The position numbers and the translations under genes are program-made. A stretch of 13,612 nucleotides of DNA from Flavobacteriales bacterium UBA5933. Lineage in GTDB: Bacteria > Bacteroidota > Bacteroidia > Flavobacteriales > Weeksellaceae. Where the stretch lies: contig DJDD01000184.1 in the NCBI GenBank assembly GCA_002430925.1, forward strand, positions 572-14,183, in the 5' to 3' direction. Shown in pieces: positions 1 through 6,727 of this stretch; the stretch's first letter is position 1, and each line of letters starts with the position of its first letter. The notes below the pieces were generated by a model that was given only the letters and a program-made list of their open reading frames with translations, was not told where the DNA came from and ran no database searches.

Positions 1-286
1 GTATAAGTCGTTTTGCACGTCTAAAAATATATCTTTTAAATCCACCTTTTAATTCAAGGCCATTATTAACAACTGGGATTGCCAAACAAAATCCAGATAG
101 AACGATAAAAATTGATACAGCTAAATGACCAATAGATAAAGGTTTTTGTATATTGTTTAATATAAAGTTTTCGGACCATTTAATCCCTGTATTATCACCA
201 TTAAATAATAGAGAATGAAATAAAACAACCCACAAAGCAGCCAAACCTCTAATACCATCTAAAAAATCAAATCTTATTTTTTTCAT
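1..286 (-). CDS. Acyltransferase family 3 (AT3) membrane protein, N-terminal 95 residues, truncated by the window edge
   Basis: This reading frame starts at ATG 286-284 on the minus strand and is open to the left edge, so only 95 residues are visible. The start MKKIRFDFLDGIRGLAALWV is the classic first transmembrane segment of AT3 acyltransferases. It holds the conserved Arg13 of the RGLAA motif and His24 of VVLFH. A second segment around residues 54-73 contains VSIFIVLSGF, the usual V-x-x-F-x-x-S-G-F motif, and an Arg-rich stretch at 84-93 matches the R-R-x-x-R motif that follows it. Family members move acetyl or other acyl groups across the inner membrane onto surface sugars such as O-antigen; a full-length member has about 330-400 residues and ten membrane segments. 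It points away from the tail genes. It may be host DNA next to a prophage or a phage-carried cargo gene; the window cannot decide. The substrate cannot be predicted. Confidence 0.88.
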   Translation of the reverse strand, partial: MKKIRFDFLDGIRGLAALWVVLFHSLLFNGDNTGIKWSENFILNNIQKPLSIGHLAVSIFIVLSGFCLAIPVVNNGLELKGGFKRYIFRRAKRLI

Positions 287-365
287 TTTATTAAAATCAT
301 TGACAAACTAGAACGGTTTATATTTACGAATATTGTTTTTTAATACTAATTAATGTTCAGAATAA

Positions 366-398
366 AAAAAGCAGGAAATTAATCCTGCTTTTTGTTTT
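366..398. terminator. Bidirectional intrinsic terminator between acyltransferase and tail genes
   Basis: The stem GCAGGA (371-376) pairs with TCCTGC (383-388) around the loop AATTAA. It is extended by A366-370 pairing with T389-393. On the plus strand TTTTTGTTTTAT follows; on the minus strand a run of T follows as well, so it can act in both directions. It separates the left-hand minus-strand gene from the plus-strand tail genes. No plus-strand gene ends just before it within the window. Confidence 0.75.
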
Positions 399-501
399 AT
401 CTTTTTTATCAAACTTTCCCTCGACCAACTTACGACTAACTCAACCCAAAATACACCTCTTTTCTTCTTTTACTAACCGATTTTTGTATAAAGTCAAGTT
501 A
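395..501 (+). other. G-poor, pyrimidine-rich leader ahead of the tail operon
   Basis: This stretch carries no convincing gene. Frame 1 is open from about position 304, but without an ATG and with non-coding-like content. From 395 to 485 only three G residues occur on the plus strand, with many C and T runs. I see no clear TAnnTTTG promoter element; GATTTTTG at 479-486 misses the first T. If the terminator at 366-393 works on the plus strand, the promoter for the tail genes should lie here, but I cannot place it. Confidence 0.3.
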
Positions 502-1026
502 ATGGAAAATAAAGAACTACAAAGAAAAGAATTAGATATTTTAAACGATGTTCCTTTTGTTTTTGAATTAGAATATAACAAGGAAAAAACTATTCAAGAA
601 AAGAAATTTTTCGGTCTAATTACTACAAATAAAACTATCAACGAAAAAGTAAAAGAGGAATTTAAAATCTATCCTTTACGATTATCAACTATGGATAGAA
701 TGGCTAAATACCAAATAGAACTGTATTTGGATAAGTCAAAGTTTGAAAAGGAAAATAAAGACGTAGATACTTTCAATGAAATGAAGCTTGTTGCTTTCAA
801 TAACGCCGAAGCTATGGCTAGTATTGTAACTATAGCTGTTTTAGGTGCTGATTATTCAGAAAAGAAATTCCATAAACTGAAAAAAGTATTATACGATAAT
901 CTAACTCCGTACAAACTAGAATTAATTACAAATGAAATTCTTAGTTATTCTTCATTAGCAAATTTTCTGAACTCTACGGTCACGATGTCGACGAAAACGA
1001 CGATAAGTCCAAACGAAGTAGAGTAA
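502..1026 (+). CDS. Tail assembly chaperone, short form (lambda gpG-like)
   Basis: The 174-residue product starts at ATG 502. An in-frame TTG at 484 would add six residues but has no supporting signal, so ATG is preferred. No domain is recognised by sequence; the role is inferred from context. It is a small soluble protein just upstream of the tape measure gene and is followed by a -1-frame extension, the standard arrangement of siphovirus tail chaperones. Residues 1-155 are mixed alpha/beta with charged helices. The last 19 residues, read in the zero frame after the slippery site, are a low-complexity Thr/Ser-rich tail. That is expected where the overlapping frame carries the main coding constraint. 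Such proteins bind the tape measure protein and help the tube protein polymerise around it. Confidence 0.75.
   Translation: MENKELQRKELDILNDVPFVFELEYNKEKTIQEKKFFGLITTNKTINEKVKEEFKIYPLRLSTMDRMAKYQIELYLDKSKFEKENKDVDTFNEMKLVAFNNAEAMASIVTIAVLGADYSEKKFHKLKKVLYDNLTPYKLELITNEILSYSSLANFLNSTVTMSTKTTISPNEVE
960..1024 (+). promoter_or_regulatory. Programmed -1 ribosomal frameshift signal (slippery heptamer plus stem)
   Basis: A AAT TTT at 960-966 fits the X XXY YYZ pattern in the correct register: zero-frame codons are AAT and TTT, and the -1 codons are AAA and TTT. After a four-base spacer, ACTCTAC (971-977) can pair perfectly with GTAGAGT (1018-1024). Inside that loop GTCG (987-990) can pair with CGAC (998-1001). 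The zero-frame stop TAA at 1024-1026 sits at the foot of the outer stem. The -1 frame is open only from 945 and the zero frame stops at 1026, so any shift must occur in this interval, and this is the only canonical heptamer I find there. Confidence 0.75.
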
Positions 1027-1271
1027 AAGGAATGAGGTCTACATACGGAACAAGAGCTTCTATATGTAATCATTTCAATTGGACTTTAGATTATTTAGAA
1101 AATGGAATTAGTTGGGCAAAGGTTCAAAGATTAATAGCTGACATGTCATCAGATGATTATGACGATAAAGAATCTGATAGTAATAACAATACTAACAATA
1201 GTTCTCAATCAAATAAATCTATAAAAATCACAGAGCAAAACGCAGGGGACATTTTAAAAATATTTCAATAA
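966..1271 (+). CDS. Tail assembly chaperone frameshift extension (lambda gpT-like domain of the GT fusion)
   Basis: This is the -1-frame continuation of the gene starting at 502. The frame is open from 945, after a TAG at 942-944, to TAA at 1269-1271. An isolated ATG at 1032 could give a 79-residue protein, but the frame upstream of it already looks coding: an acidic/basic linker (GHDVDENDDKSKRSRVKG) between the slippery site and ATG 1032. Shifting at 960-966 would give a fusion of about 256 residues, 155 shared and 101 unique. The unique part has a conserved-looking core NHFNWTLDYLENGISWAKVQ followed by an Asn/Ser-rich spacer and a short C-terminal helix. In lambda the T domain recruits the tube protein while the G domain coats the tape measure. 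The same split is inferred here from gene order and frame. Confidence 0.72.
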   Translation, partial: SELYGHDVDENDDKSKRSRVKGMRSTYGTRASICNHFNWTLDYLENGISWAKVQRLIADMSSDDYDDKESDSNNNTNNSSQSNKSIKITEQNAGDILKIFQ

Positions 1272-1288
1272 CAAAATAGTAGCAATAA

Positions 1289-4200
1289 ATGGAAATCAAG
1301 AACGGAGCACTCGGATATACCCTAACATTAGATAACAAGCAAGTACAACAAATTTTAGCACAAACTAGAGCTGATTTTGCACGTACCAATGAGTATGCAA
1401 TTGCAGAAATGAACAAGGTGCAAAGCAAGATGAGTGATATTAAACTTCTTGGCGGTAGTTTTCTTTCTGTTGCTGCTGCAAAAGGTTTTGTTACTGAATT
1501 AATTCACGTACGTGGAGAGTTTCAACAAATAGAAAATGCTATTGAAACCATTACAGGTTCTCAAGACAAAATGAACACTCTAATGACTGAATGGAAGGAT
1601 TTAACCTTACGTTCTCCTTTTAGATTATCTGAAATTGCTCAATCTGGAAAACAATTACTTGCCTATGGTGTTGAAGTTGAAAAAGTAACAGATGACATTG
1701 AAATGCTTGGGAATATCGCTTCTGGCGTTTCTGCTCCAATCAATGACATTGCTTATTTATATGGTACTTTAAAAACACAAGGACGAGCTTACCAACAAGA
1801 TATTAATCAATTTACAGGTCGTGGTATTCCTATTATAAAAGAATTAGCTAAGCAATTTGGTGTTGCTGAAAGTGAAGTTAGAGCAATGACAGAAGCGGGA
1901 AAAATTGGTTTTCCAGAAGTTGAAAAGGCTTTACATGCAATGACAAGTGAAGGAGGTCAATTCTTTAATTTAATTGGTAAACAAGCAACAACTTTAACAG
2001 GAGCTGTCAATCGATTAAAACACGAAATAGAATTGATGTTTAATGAAATTGGTGCAGATTCAGAAGGTTTACTTTCTGGCGGTATTAATGTTGTTACTCA
2101 TTTGGTTGAGAATTATAAAGAACTTGGTAAAACTCTTGGCGTTTTAATTACTACTTATGGAGCTTATAAGGCGGCCGTAATGGTAACAAATACTATTGAG
2201 CAAATAAGAACCACTACTACTTTAGCTTTAGGTGTTGCAGAAGGAAGAGTAACTACAATACAAGGATTAAGATATTTAGCAACATTAAAATTAACAGCTG
2301 CACAAACTGCATTAAATGCTGTAATGATGGCGAATCCATACGCTATTATTATTGCTGGAGCTGTTGCGTTAGGTACAGCATATTACTTATTATCAGACAA
2401 TACCACTTCTGCACAAAGAGCACAAGAAGCCTATAATAAAACTCAAGAAGAAGTAAAATCTAAGCTTGACGAAACTAAGAAAAAAGCTGATGAGTATATT
2501 AATACTTTGAAAGATGAAACTGCAACTGTTTATCAACAAATACAAGCTTATAATGCTTTACAAGCATTAAAATTAAAAGGTTTAGAAAATCTAACGCAAG
2601 AACAAATTGCGACAATGGATTTAACTGAGCTTAGAAAATTATTGAATGCTTCTTATGATGAAAAAGGATTGAGTTCACAGAAGAAAGCTTTAGAAGGTAT
2701 AGGTGAACAGATAAAAGAAGCTAAAAATAATCTTAAGATTTATAATGAAACAATTGCCAATGGTGGAAAAATAAGTCAATCTACTTTAAATGAAGCAAAC
2801 AAAAGAGTTGAAACATTAAACAGAGAGTACGATTTACAAGCTTCTAAAGTAAGAAAAGTTGAGGAAGAGTTAAAAATTTCCAACATGACTTTAGGTGAAC
2901 AAAAGTCTTATTACGAAGGTATTGTTCAAGAGTTGCAGAATAAAGTAAATGAAATAAGAAAAGTAAATGAACAACAAGCTGATAGTAAAAATGCTGCCGA
3001 TTTAGTAGCTTCTGCATTTGCTCAATGGGATATATCAAAGCTTAATTTTCAATTAAATGACGCTTATAGTAAAATCTATGAAATTAATGATCAAATAAAT
3101 AAAACAGGACCAATTGTAAAAGATAAGTCATATTGGGAAAATGAGAAAAAAACAGCTGAAGATAGTTTATCAAAACTAGATCCTACTGATCCAAGAAATA
3201 AAAAAGAATGGCAAGAGTTAACAACTAGAATAACAAAAGCTAAAGATTCTTTAAAATCTTGGGATGTTGAAGCAACAAAAGTTACTAAACCTAAAAAACC
3301 AAAAACTCCAAAAAAATCTGACGATCCTGTAGAAATCTTCAAAAAGCAAGTACAAGGAATGAAGGACGAGTACGACCGTTATGTAAATTACATGAACTCG
3401 GACGACATTGTTCTCAAAGCTACTGCCGAAGCTATTTCTTTACGTATAAAAAATAAAGGTGCTAATTATGAAGAATACTTACGTAATGTTCAAAAGCAAT
3501 TAGCCAACGTAACTAACAAAACTAAAGACCAAGTTAAGGAGTTGCAGTATGTAAATGATGAACTTGCAAAAATCATTGATTACAACGCTTTTGATAAATA
3601 TAAAGAGGGAATTAATGAACAAGTTGATTCATCTGAAAACCTTTTAAAGGTTATTGGTTTACTTGAAGAAGAGAAGCAAAAGTTTGCCAATTCTACGGAT
3701 CAAATTGACAAAGATAAATTCAAATTTCTTGACGAAAAAGAAATTGATATTATCAAAAAAACTGATGATGCTGCAAAGTCGTTAATTAAAACTTTGACTG
3801 AGGAAGCTAATCCTTTAGATACCATCAATAAAAAGTTTGATGAAGAAATTGAACTTCTTAAATATAAACTTGAAAAAGCACAAACTGACATTGAAAAACA
3901 GAAAATTCAAGTAAGTATTGAACAAGTTGAAACTAAAAGAAAAAAAGCATTAGAAGATACACCAACGAATAATGCAGAAGTCAATGAGATTCTTAAAAAA
4001 TATCAAACTTTAGAGCAAAAGAAACAGCAAATAAAGAGAGATTCTGATAATGAAATAAAGAAGCTTGAAACGGAAATGTTTAACGAAGTTGATTCTGAGA
4101 AAATAGCTAATTATACAGCTACTATTGAAGAAATTAAAACTAAACAAAAAGAAGCTTTACAAGCTGTGGATTCTGAAATTTTAAAGAAATCTGATGATTG

Positions 4201-5569
4201 GGTTAAAGTGTTTGAGGACTATTCTAATAAATCAAGTAAACAGATTAGTTCTTTAATTAAAGATATTGAAGCAAAATTATCAAACAAGGAATTTACAAAA
4301 AATTTAAAAGCAGATGAATTAAAAGCACTTCAAGATAGATTAATGGAATTAAAAAGATCTATTGGTCAAGATGATCCTTTTACAGCTCTTTCTAATTCCG
4401 TAACTAAATTAATAGCAAACTTTAAAAAAGCCGATGGTAGTATAAATTTTGAAGGAATAAGAGAATCTATAGGGAATGCTAAAAATGCTATAAACGAAAC
4501 TTTAAGTCTTGCAGAAGATTTAGGAATTAATATTTCAGATTCAACAAGAGATGCCGTCGAATTAGGTGCAAATCTATTCGAAGCAGGAACTCAAATAGCA
4601 GAAGGTATTGCTACAAATAACCCCGTTCAAGCTGTTCAAGGAGTAATAAAAGCAGTTACTTCTATTTTTAAAGCGAATGATAAGAAAAAACAACGTCAAA
4701 TAAAACGCTACCAACAAGCTATTGACGATTTAGCTAGATCATTTAAAAATCTTCAATACGAAACAAGTAAAGCTTTAGGCTCTGACGCCTATAAGGATCA
4801 AAGAGCAATGCTTGATAATCTTACTCAGCAACAAAATGAATATCGTAAGATGATTCAAACTGAGCAAAGACGCAAGAAAACGGATCAAGGTAAAATTAAA
4901 GAATGGCAGCAAGCAATTGTTGAGATTGACCAAGCTAAACAAGACTTACTTGATTCATTAGCTCAAGATGTTTTACAAACTAACGCAAAAGATTTAGCTA
5001 GTACTCTTGGTGATGCTTTGGTTGAAGCATTTGGAAAAGGAGAAGATGCAGCAAAAAGTTTTGAGAAAGTAGCTAATGATGTTCTTAAAAACGCTGTTTT
5101 AAATCAATTAAAGAATCAATTTCTTGAAAAAGATTTACAAAAAGCATTAGACCAGCTTTACAAAGACATGGGAGCAGATAATCAAGGTAACTTTAATTTC
5201 GATGGACTTTCGCAAGCTGAACAACAAAAATTCAAAGATGCAATTAAACAGATTTCTCAAAACTTTTCTGGAGCATTAGAAATGTATTCAGATCTATTTA
5301 AAGACTTAGAAACTGATCCAAATCAAAACTCATTGAGCGGTGCTATTGCTGGAGTATCTGAAGAAACAGCAAGTATTATTTCTGGTCAAATGAATGCTGT
5401 TAGAATTTTAATTGCTGATGCCAACAAACAACGTGATTTATCGAATAAAATATTACTACAACAGCTTGATAGATTAGCAAACATAGATTATAACACAAAG
5501 AGTGTGTTACCACTACTTGAAAGATTAATAAATAGAATAGATAACGCAGGACGTGCTTATGGATTTTAA
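1289..5569 (+). CDS. Phage tail tape measure protein
   Basis: The 1426-residue product has the tape-measure N-terminal domain (TIGR02675 type) at roughly residues 78-230. Visible hallmarks include QLLAYGVEVEKVTDD, IASGVSAPINDIAYLYGTLK, DINQFTGRGIPIIKELAKQF and GFPEVEKALHAMTSEGG. Two hydrophobic stretches follow at about 284-301 and 345-368, as in tape measure proteins that insert into the host membrane during DNA ejection. A long Lys/Glu-rich coiled-coil region fills most of 370-1060 and is interrupted by a Lys/Pro linker (KPKKPKTPKKSDD, near 668). A hydrophobic Ala/Gly patch near 1090-1130 precedes a helical C-terminus. By the rule of about 0.15 nm per residue, the tail would be roughly 200 nm long. 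The ATG at 1289 lies 17 bases after the chaperone stop with no Shine-Dalgarno. The last 11 bases overlap the next gene. Confidence 0.95.
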   Translation: MEIKNGALGYTLTLDNKQVQQILAQTRADFARTNEYAIAEMNKVQSKMSDIKLLGGSFLSVAAAKGFVTELIHVRGEFQQIENAIETITGSQDKMNTLMTEWKDLTLRSPFRLSEIAQSGKQLLAYGVEVEKVTDDIEMLGNIASGVSAPINDIAYLYGTLKTQGRAYQQDINQFTGRGIPIIKELAKQFGVAESEVRAMTEAGKIGFPEVEKALHAMTSEGGQFFNLIGKQATTLTGAVNRLKHEIELMFNEIGADSEGLLSGGINVVTHLVENYKELGKTLGVLITTYGAYKAAVMVTNTIEQIRTTTTLALGVAEGRVTTIQGLRYLATLKLTAAQTALNAVMMANPYAIIIAGAVALGTAYYLLSDNTTSAQRAQEAYNKTQEEVKSKLDETKKKADEYINTLKDETATVYQQIQAYNALQALKLKGLENLTQEQIATMDLTELRKLLNASYDEKGLSSQKKALEGIGEQIKEAKNNLKIYNETIANGGKISQSTLNEANKRVETLNREYDLQASKVRKVEEELKISNMTLGEQKSYYEGIVQELQNKVNEIRKVNEQQADSKNAADLVASAFAQWDISKLNFQLNDAYSKIYEINDQINKTGPIVKDKSYWENEKKTAEDSLSKLDPTDPRNKKEWQELTTRITKAKDSLKSWDVEATKVTKPKKPKTPKKSDDPVEIFKKQVQGMKDEYDRYVNYMNSDDIVLKATAEAISLRIKNKGANYEEYLRNVQKQLANVTNKTKDQVKELQYVNDELAKIIDYNAFDKYKEGINEQVDSSENLLKVIGLLEEEKQKFANSTDQIDKDKFKFLDEKEIDIIKKTDDAAKSLIKTLTEEANPLDTINKKFDEEIELLKYKLEKAQTDIEKQKIQVSIEQVETKRKKALEDTPTNNAEVNEILKKYQTLEQKKQQIKRDSDNEIKKLETEMFNEVDSEKIANYTATIEEIKTKQKEALQAVDSEILKKSDDWVKVFEDYSNKSSKQISSLIKDIEAKLSNKEFTKNLKADELKALQDRLMELKRSIGQDDPFTALSNSVTKLIANFKKADGSINFEGIRESIGNAKNAINETLSLAEDLGINISDSTRDAVELGANLFEAGTQIAEGIATNNPVQAVQGVIKAVTSIFKANDKKKQRQIKRYQQAIDDLARSFKNLQYETSKALGSDAYKDQRAMLDNLTQQQNEYRKMIQTEQRRKKTDQGKIKEWQQAIVEIDQAKQDLLDSLAQDVLQTNAKDLASTLGDALVEAFGKGEDAAKSFEKVANDVLKNAVLNQLKNQFLEKDLQKALDQLYKDMGADNQGNFNFDGLSQAEQQKFKDAIKQISQNFSGALEMYSDLFKDLETDPNQNSLSGAIAGVSEETASIISGQMNAVRILIADANKQRDLSNKILLQQLDRLANIDYNTKSVLPLLERLINRIDNAGRAYGF

Positions 5570-6086
5570 TAAAATAAAAGAAGAAGCTCTAAAAAGAGCT
5601 ATTCAAAATGGAATTTGCAAAGAATGGGAGGAGAGAATAAGAAACTCCCAATCTTTAGATGAATTACTTGATATGTATATACAAGGTATTGACTTTTCTT
5701 TTTCTACTGAATTTTTATCTAATGATTTCTTTAGAAGGAATTGTAAAGGTAACATGGAGCATAAAGGAATTTTCCTTGATGATAATCCAATTTTAGAAAA
5801 CACTAGAGAGGTTGTTTGTCTTGGCGATTCAAGATTAACCTATTTGGGTAATCAATATCTAGTTTCTGAAATAAGATTAAAAGATAGAACTAAAGCTAAA
5901 ATAGTAGCTAAGGATAGTGCTTTTATCATGGTAGATATTTTTGATAATGTTGAGGTTGAAATTGAAGCGTATGACAAATCAAAAATATGTGTAAACGTGT
6001 ATAAAGGTGCTAAAGTAGTTAATTCAAAACAACTAGATAACAGCTATGTAAAAATAGTTAAGAAACAAACTAAAACTTATAAGTAA
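5559..6086 (+). CDS. Conserved Bacteroidota phage-associated protein of unknown function
   Basis: The 175-residue product starts at ATG 5559, inside the end of the tape measure gene; a GTG at 5553 would add two residues. The N-terminal half has the pattern AIQNGICKEWEERI, then DMYIQGIDFSFS, NDFFRRNCKGNMEHKGIFLD. I recall this arrangement from uncharacterised proteins in Bacteroidota prophages and mobile elements. The second half (about residues 85-170) is a run of short alternating beta-like segments, with KAKIVAKDSAFIMVDIFDNV as one example, suggesting a small beta-solenoid. There is no signal peptide or membrane segment. Its place between tape measure and distal tail genes, with overlaps on both sides, suggests a role in tail assembly or structure. 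That is context only, and I assign no function. Confidence 0.8.
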   Translation: MDFNKIKEEALKRAIQNGICKEWEERIRNSQSLDELLDMYIQGIDFSFSTEFLSNDFFRRNCKGNMEHKGIFLDDNPILENTREVVCLGDSRLTYLGNQYLVSEIRLKDRTKAKIVAKDSAFIMVDIFDNVEVEIEAYDKSKICVNVYKGAKVVNSKQLDNSYVKIVKKQTKTYK

Positions 6087-6727
6087 TGGCAGTAGTAGTT
6101 TATTTATTAGATAATATTCCATTTAAAAACTACAATGTATTCGTTTCTGATTCGTCTGGGATTTTCGATAAAACTAAATTCAAAGAAGGAACGAAAAAAG
6201 ATTGGTCGGACGAACATGGATATGATATTGATTTGCAAAATCGATTTAAAGATTCAAGATCAATAACTATTAACTGTTTTATTCATGCTAAGTCTATTTC
6301 GGAATGTATTAATAAGTATAATGATTTTTTAAATGCTATCGATAAAAAAGGTAGTAGAAGATTATCTGTAATTATTGATGATAATTTAAGAATGGAATGT
6401 CAAGTTTTTAGAGAAGATGCTGCAGAAACTAAACTTATTTATAATAGTTCTGATGCTATCGGAACTTTTGATTTAAAATTAACAGAGAATTTTCCTGTAA
6501 AAACTATTCTTAAGAAAAAAGTAACTGAAACTACTATTACTTTAAAATCTGATAAGGTTATGGTTATTAATTGGGGTGATGGAATAGAACAATACACTTC
6601 GCCAAGTACCGAATCTTATACGCATAAGTACATTGGTAATGATGATAGATACATTATCATCTATGGCGATTTAGATTCAATCACGAATTTTCAAACAAAT
6701 GCAGATATCTTATGGAACAGATTTTAG
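6086..6727 (+). CDS. Distal tail (Dit)-like protein with a PKD-like C-terminal domain
   Basis: The 213-residue product overlaps the previous stop by one base (TAATG), so translation is probably coupled. The slot between tape measure and the large hub protein is where siphoviruses place the distal tail protein that joins the tube to the tip complex. The N-terminal ~140 residues are beta-rich and contain SRSITINCFIHAKS followed by NKYNDFLNAIDKKGSRRLSV, resembling the strand-helix-strand pattern of Dit/gp17-like tail-ring folds. Residues ~148-205 look like a separate domain. VMVINWGDGIEQYTSPSTES, then YTHKYIGNDDRYIIIYGD, matches the WGDG...H-x-Y...Y-x-I-x-I pattern of PKD-like or BspA-type beta-sandwiches, often used for contact with surface carbohydrate or protein. 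Dit assignment rests mainly on gene order. Confidence 0.65.
   Translation: MAVVVYLLDNIPFKNYNVFVSDSSGIFDKTKFKEGTKKDWSDEHGYDIDLQNRFKDSRSITINCFIHAKSISECINKYNDFLNAIDKKGSRRLSVIIDDNLRMECQVFREDAAETKLIYNSSDAIGTFDLKLTENFPVKTILKKKVTETTITLKSDKVMVINWGDGIEQYTSPSTESYTHKYIGNDDRYIIIYGDLDSITNFQTNADILWNRF

Noticed and set aside
287..345. Promoter for the minus-strand acyltransferase
   Set aside because: CTAGTTTG near 301-310 resembles TAnnTTTG but is one base out of register and has no convincing -33 partner.
484..501. TTG start adding MYKVKL to the tail chaperone
   Set aside because: No ribosome-binding signal, and an ATG lies six codons downstream; the extension reads into the non-coding leader.
1032..1271. 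Second chaperone frame as an independent gene from ATG 1032
   Set aside because: The frame reads coding-like sequence well upstream of this ATG and sits at -1 to the preceding gene with a slippery heptamer, so a frameshift extension explains it better. Internal initiation is not excluded.
1228..3891. Several minus-strand open frames inside the tape measure gene
   Set aside because: They mirror the codon pattern of a clearly coding plus-strand gene, show no recognisable proteins and have no promoters.
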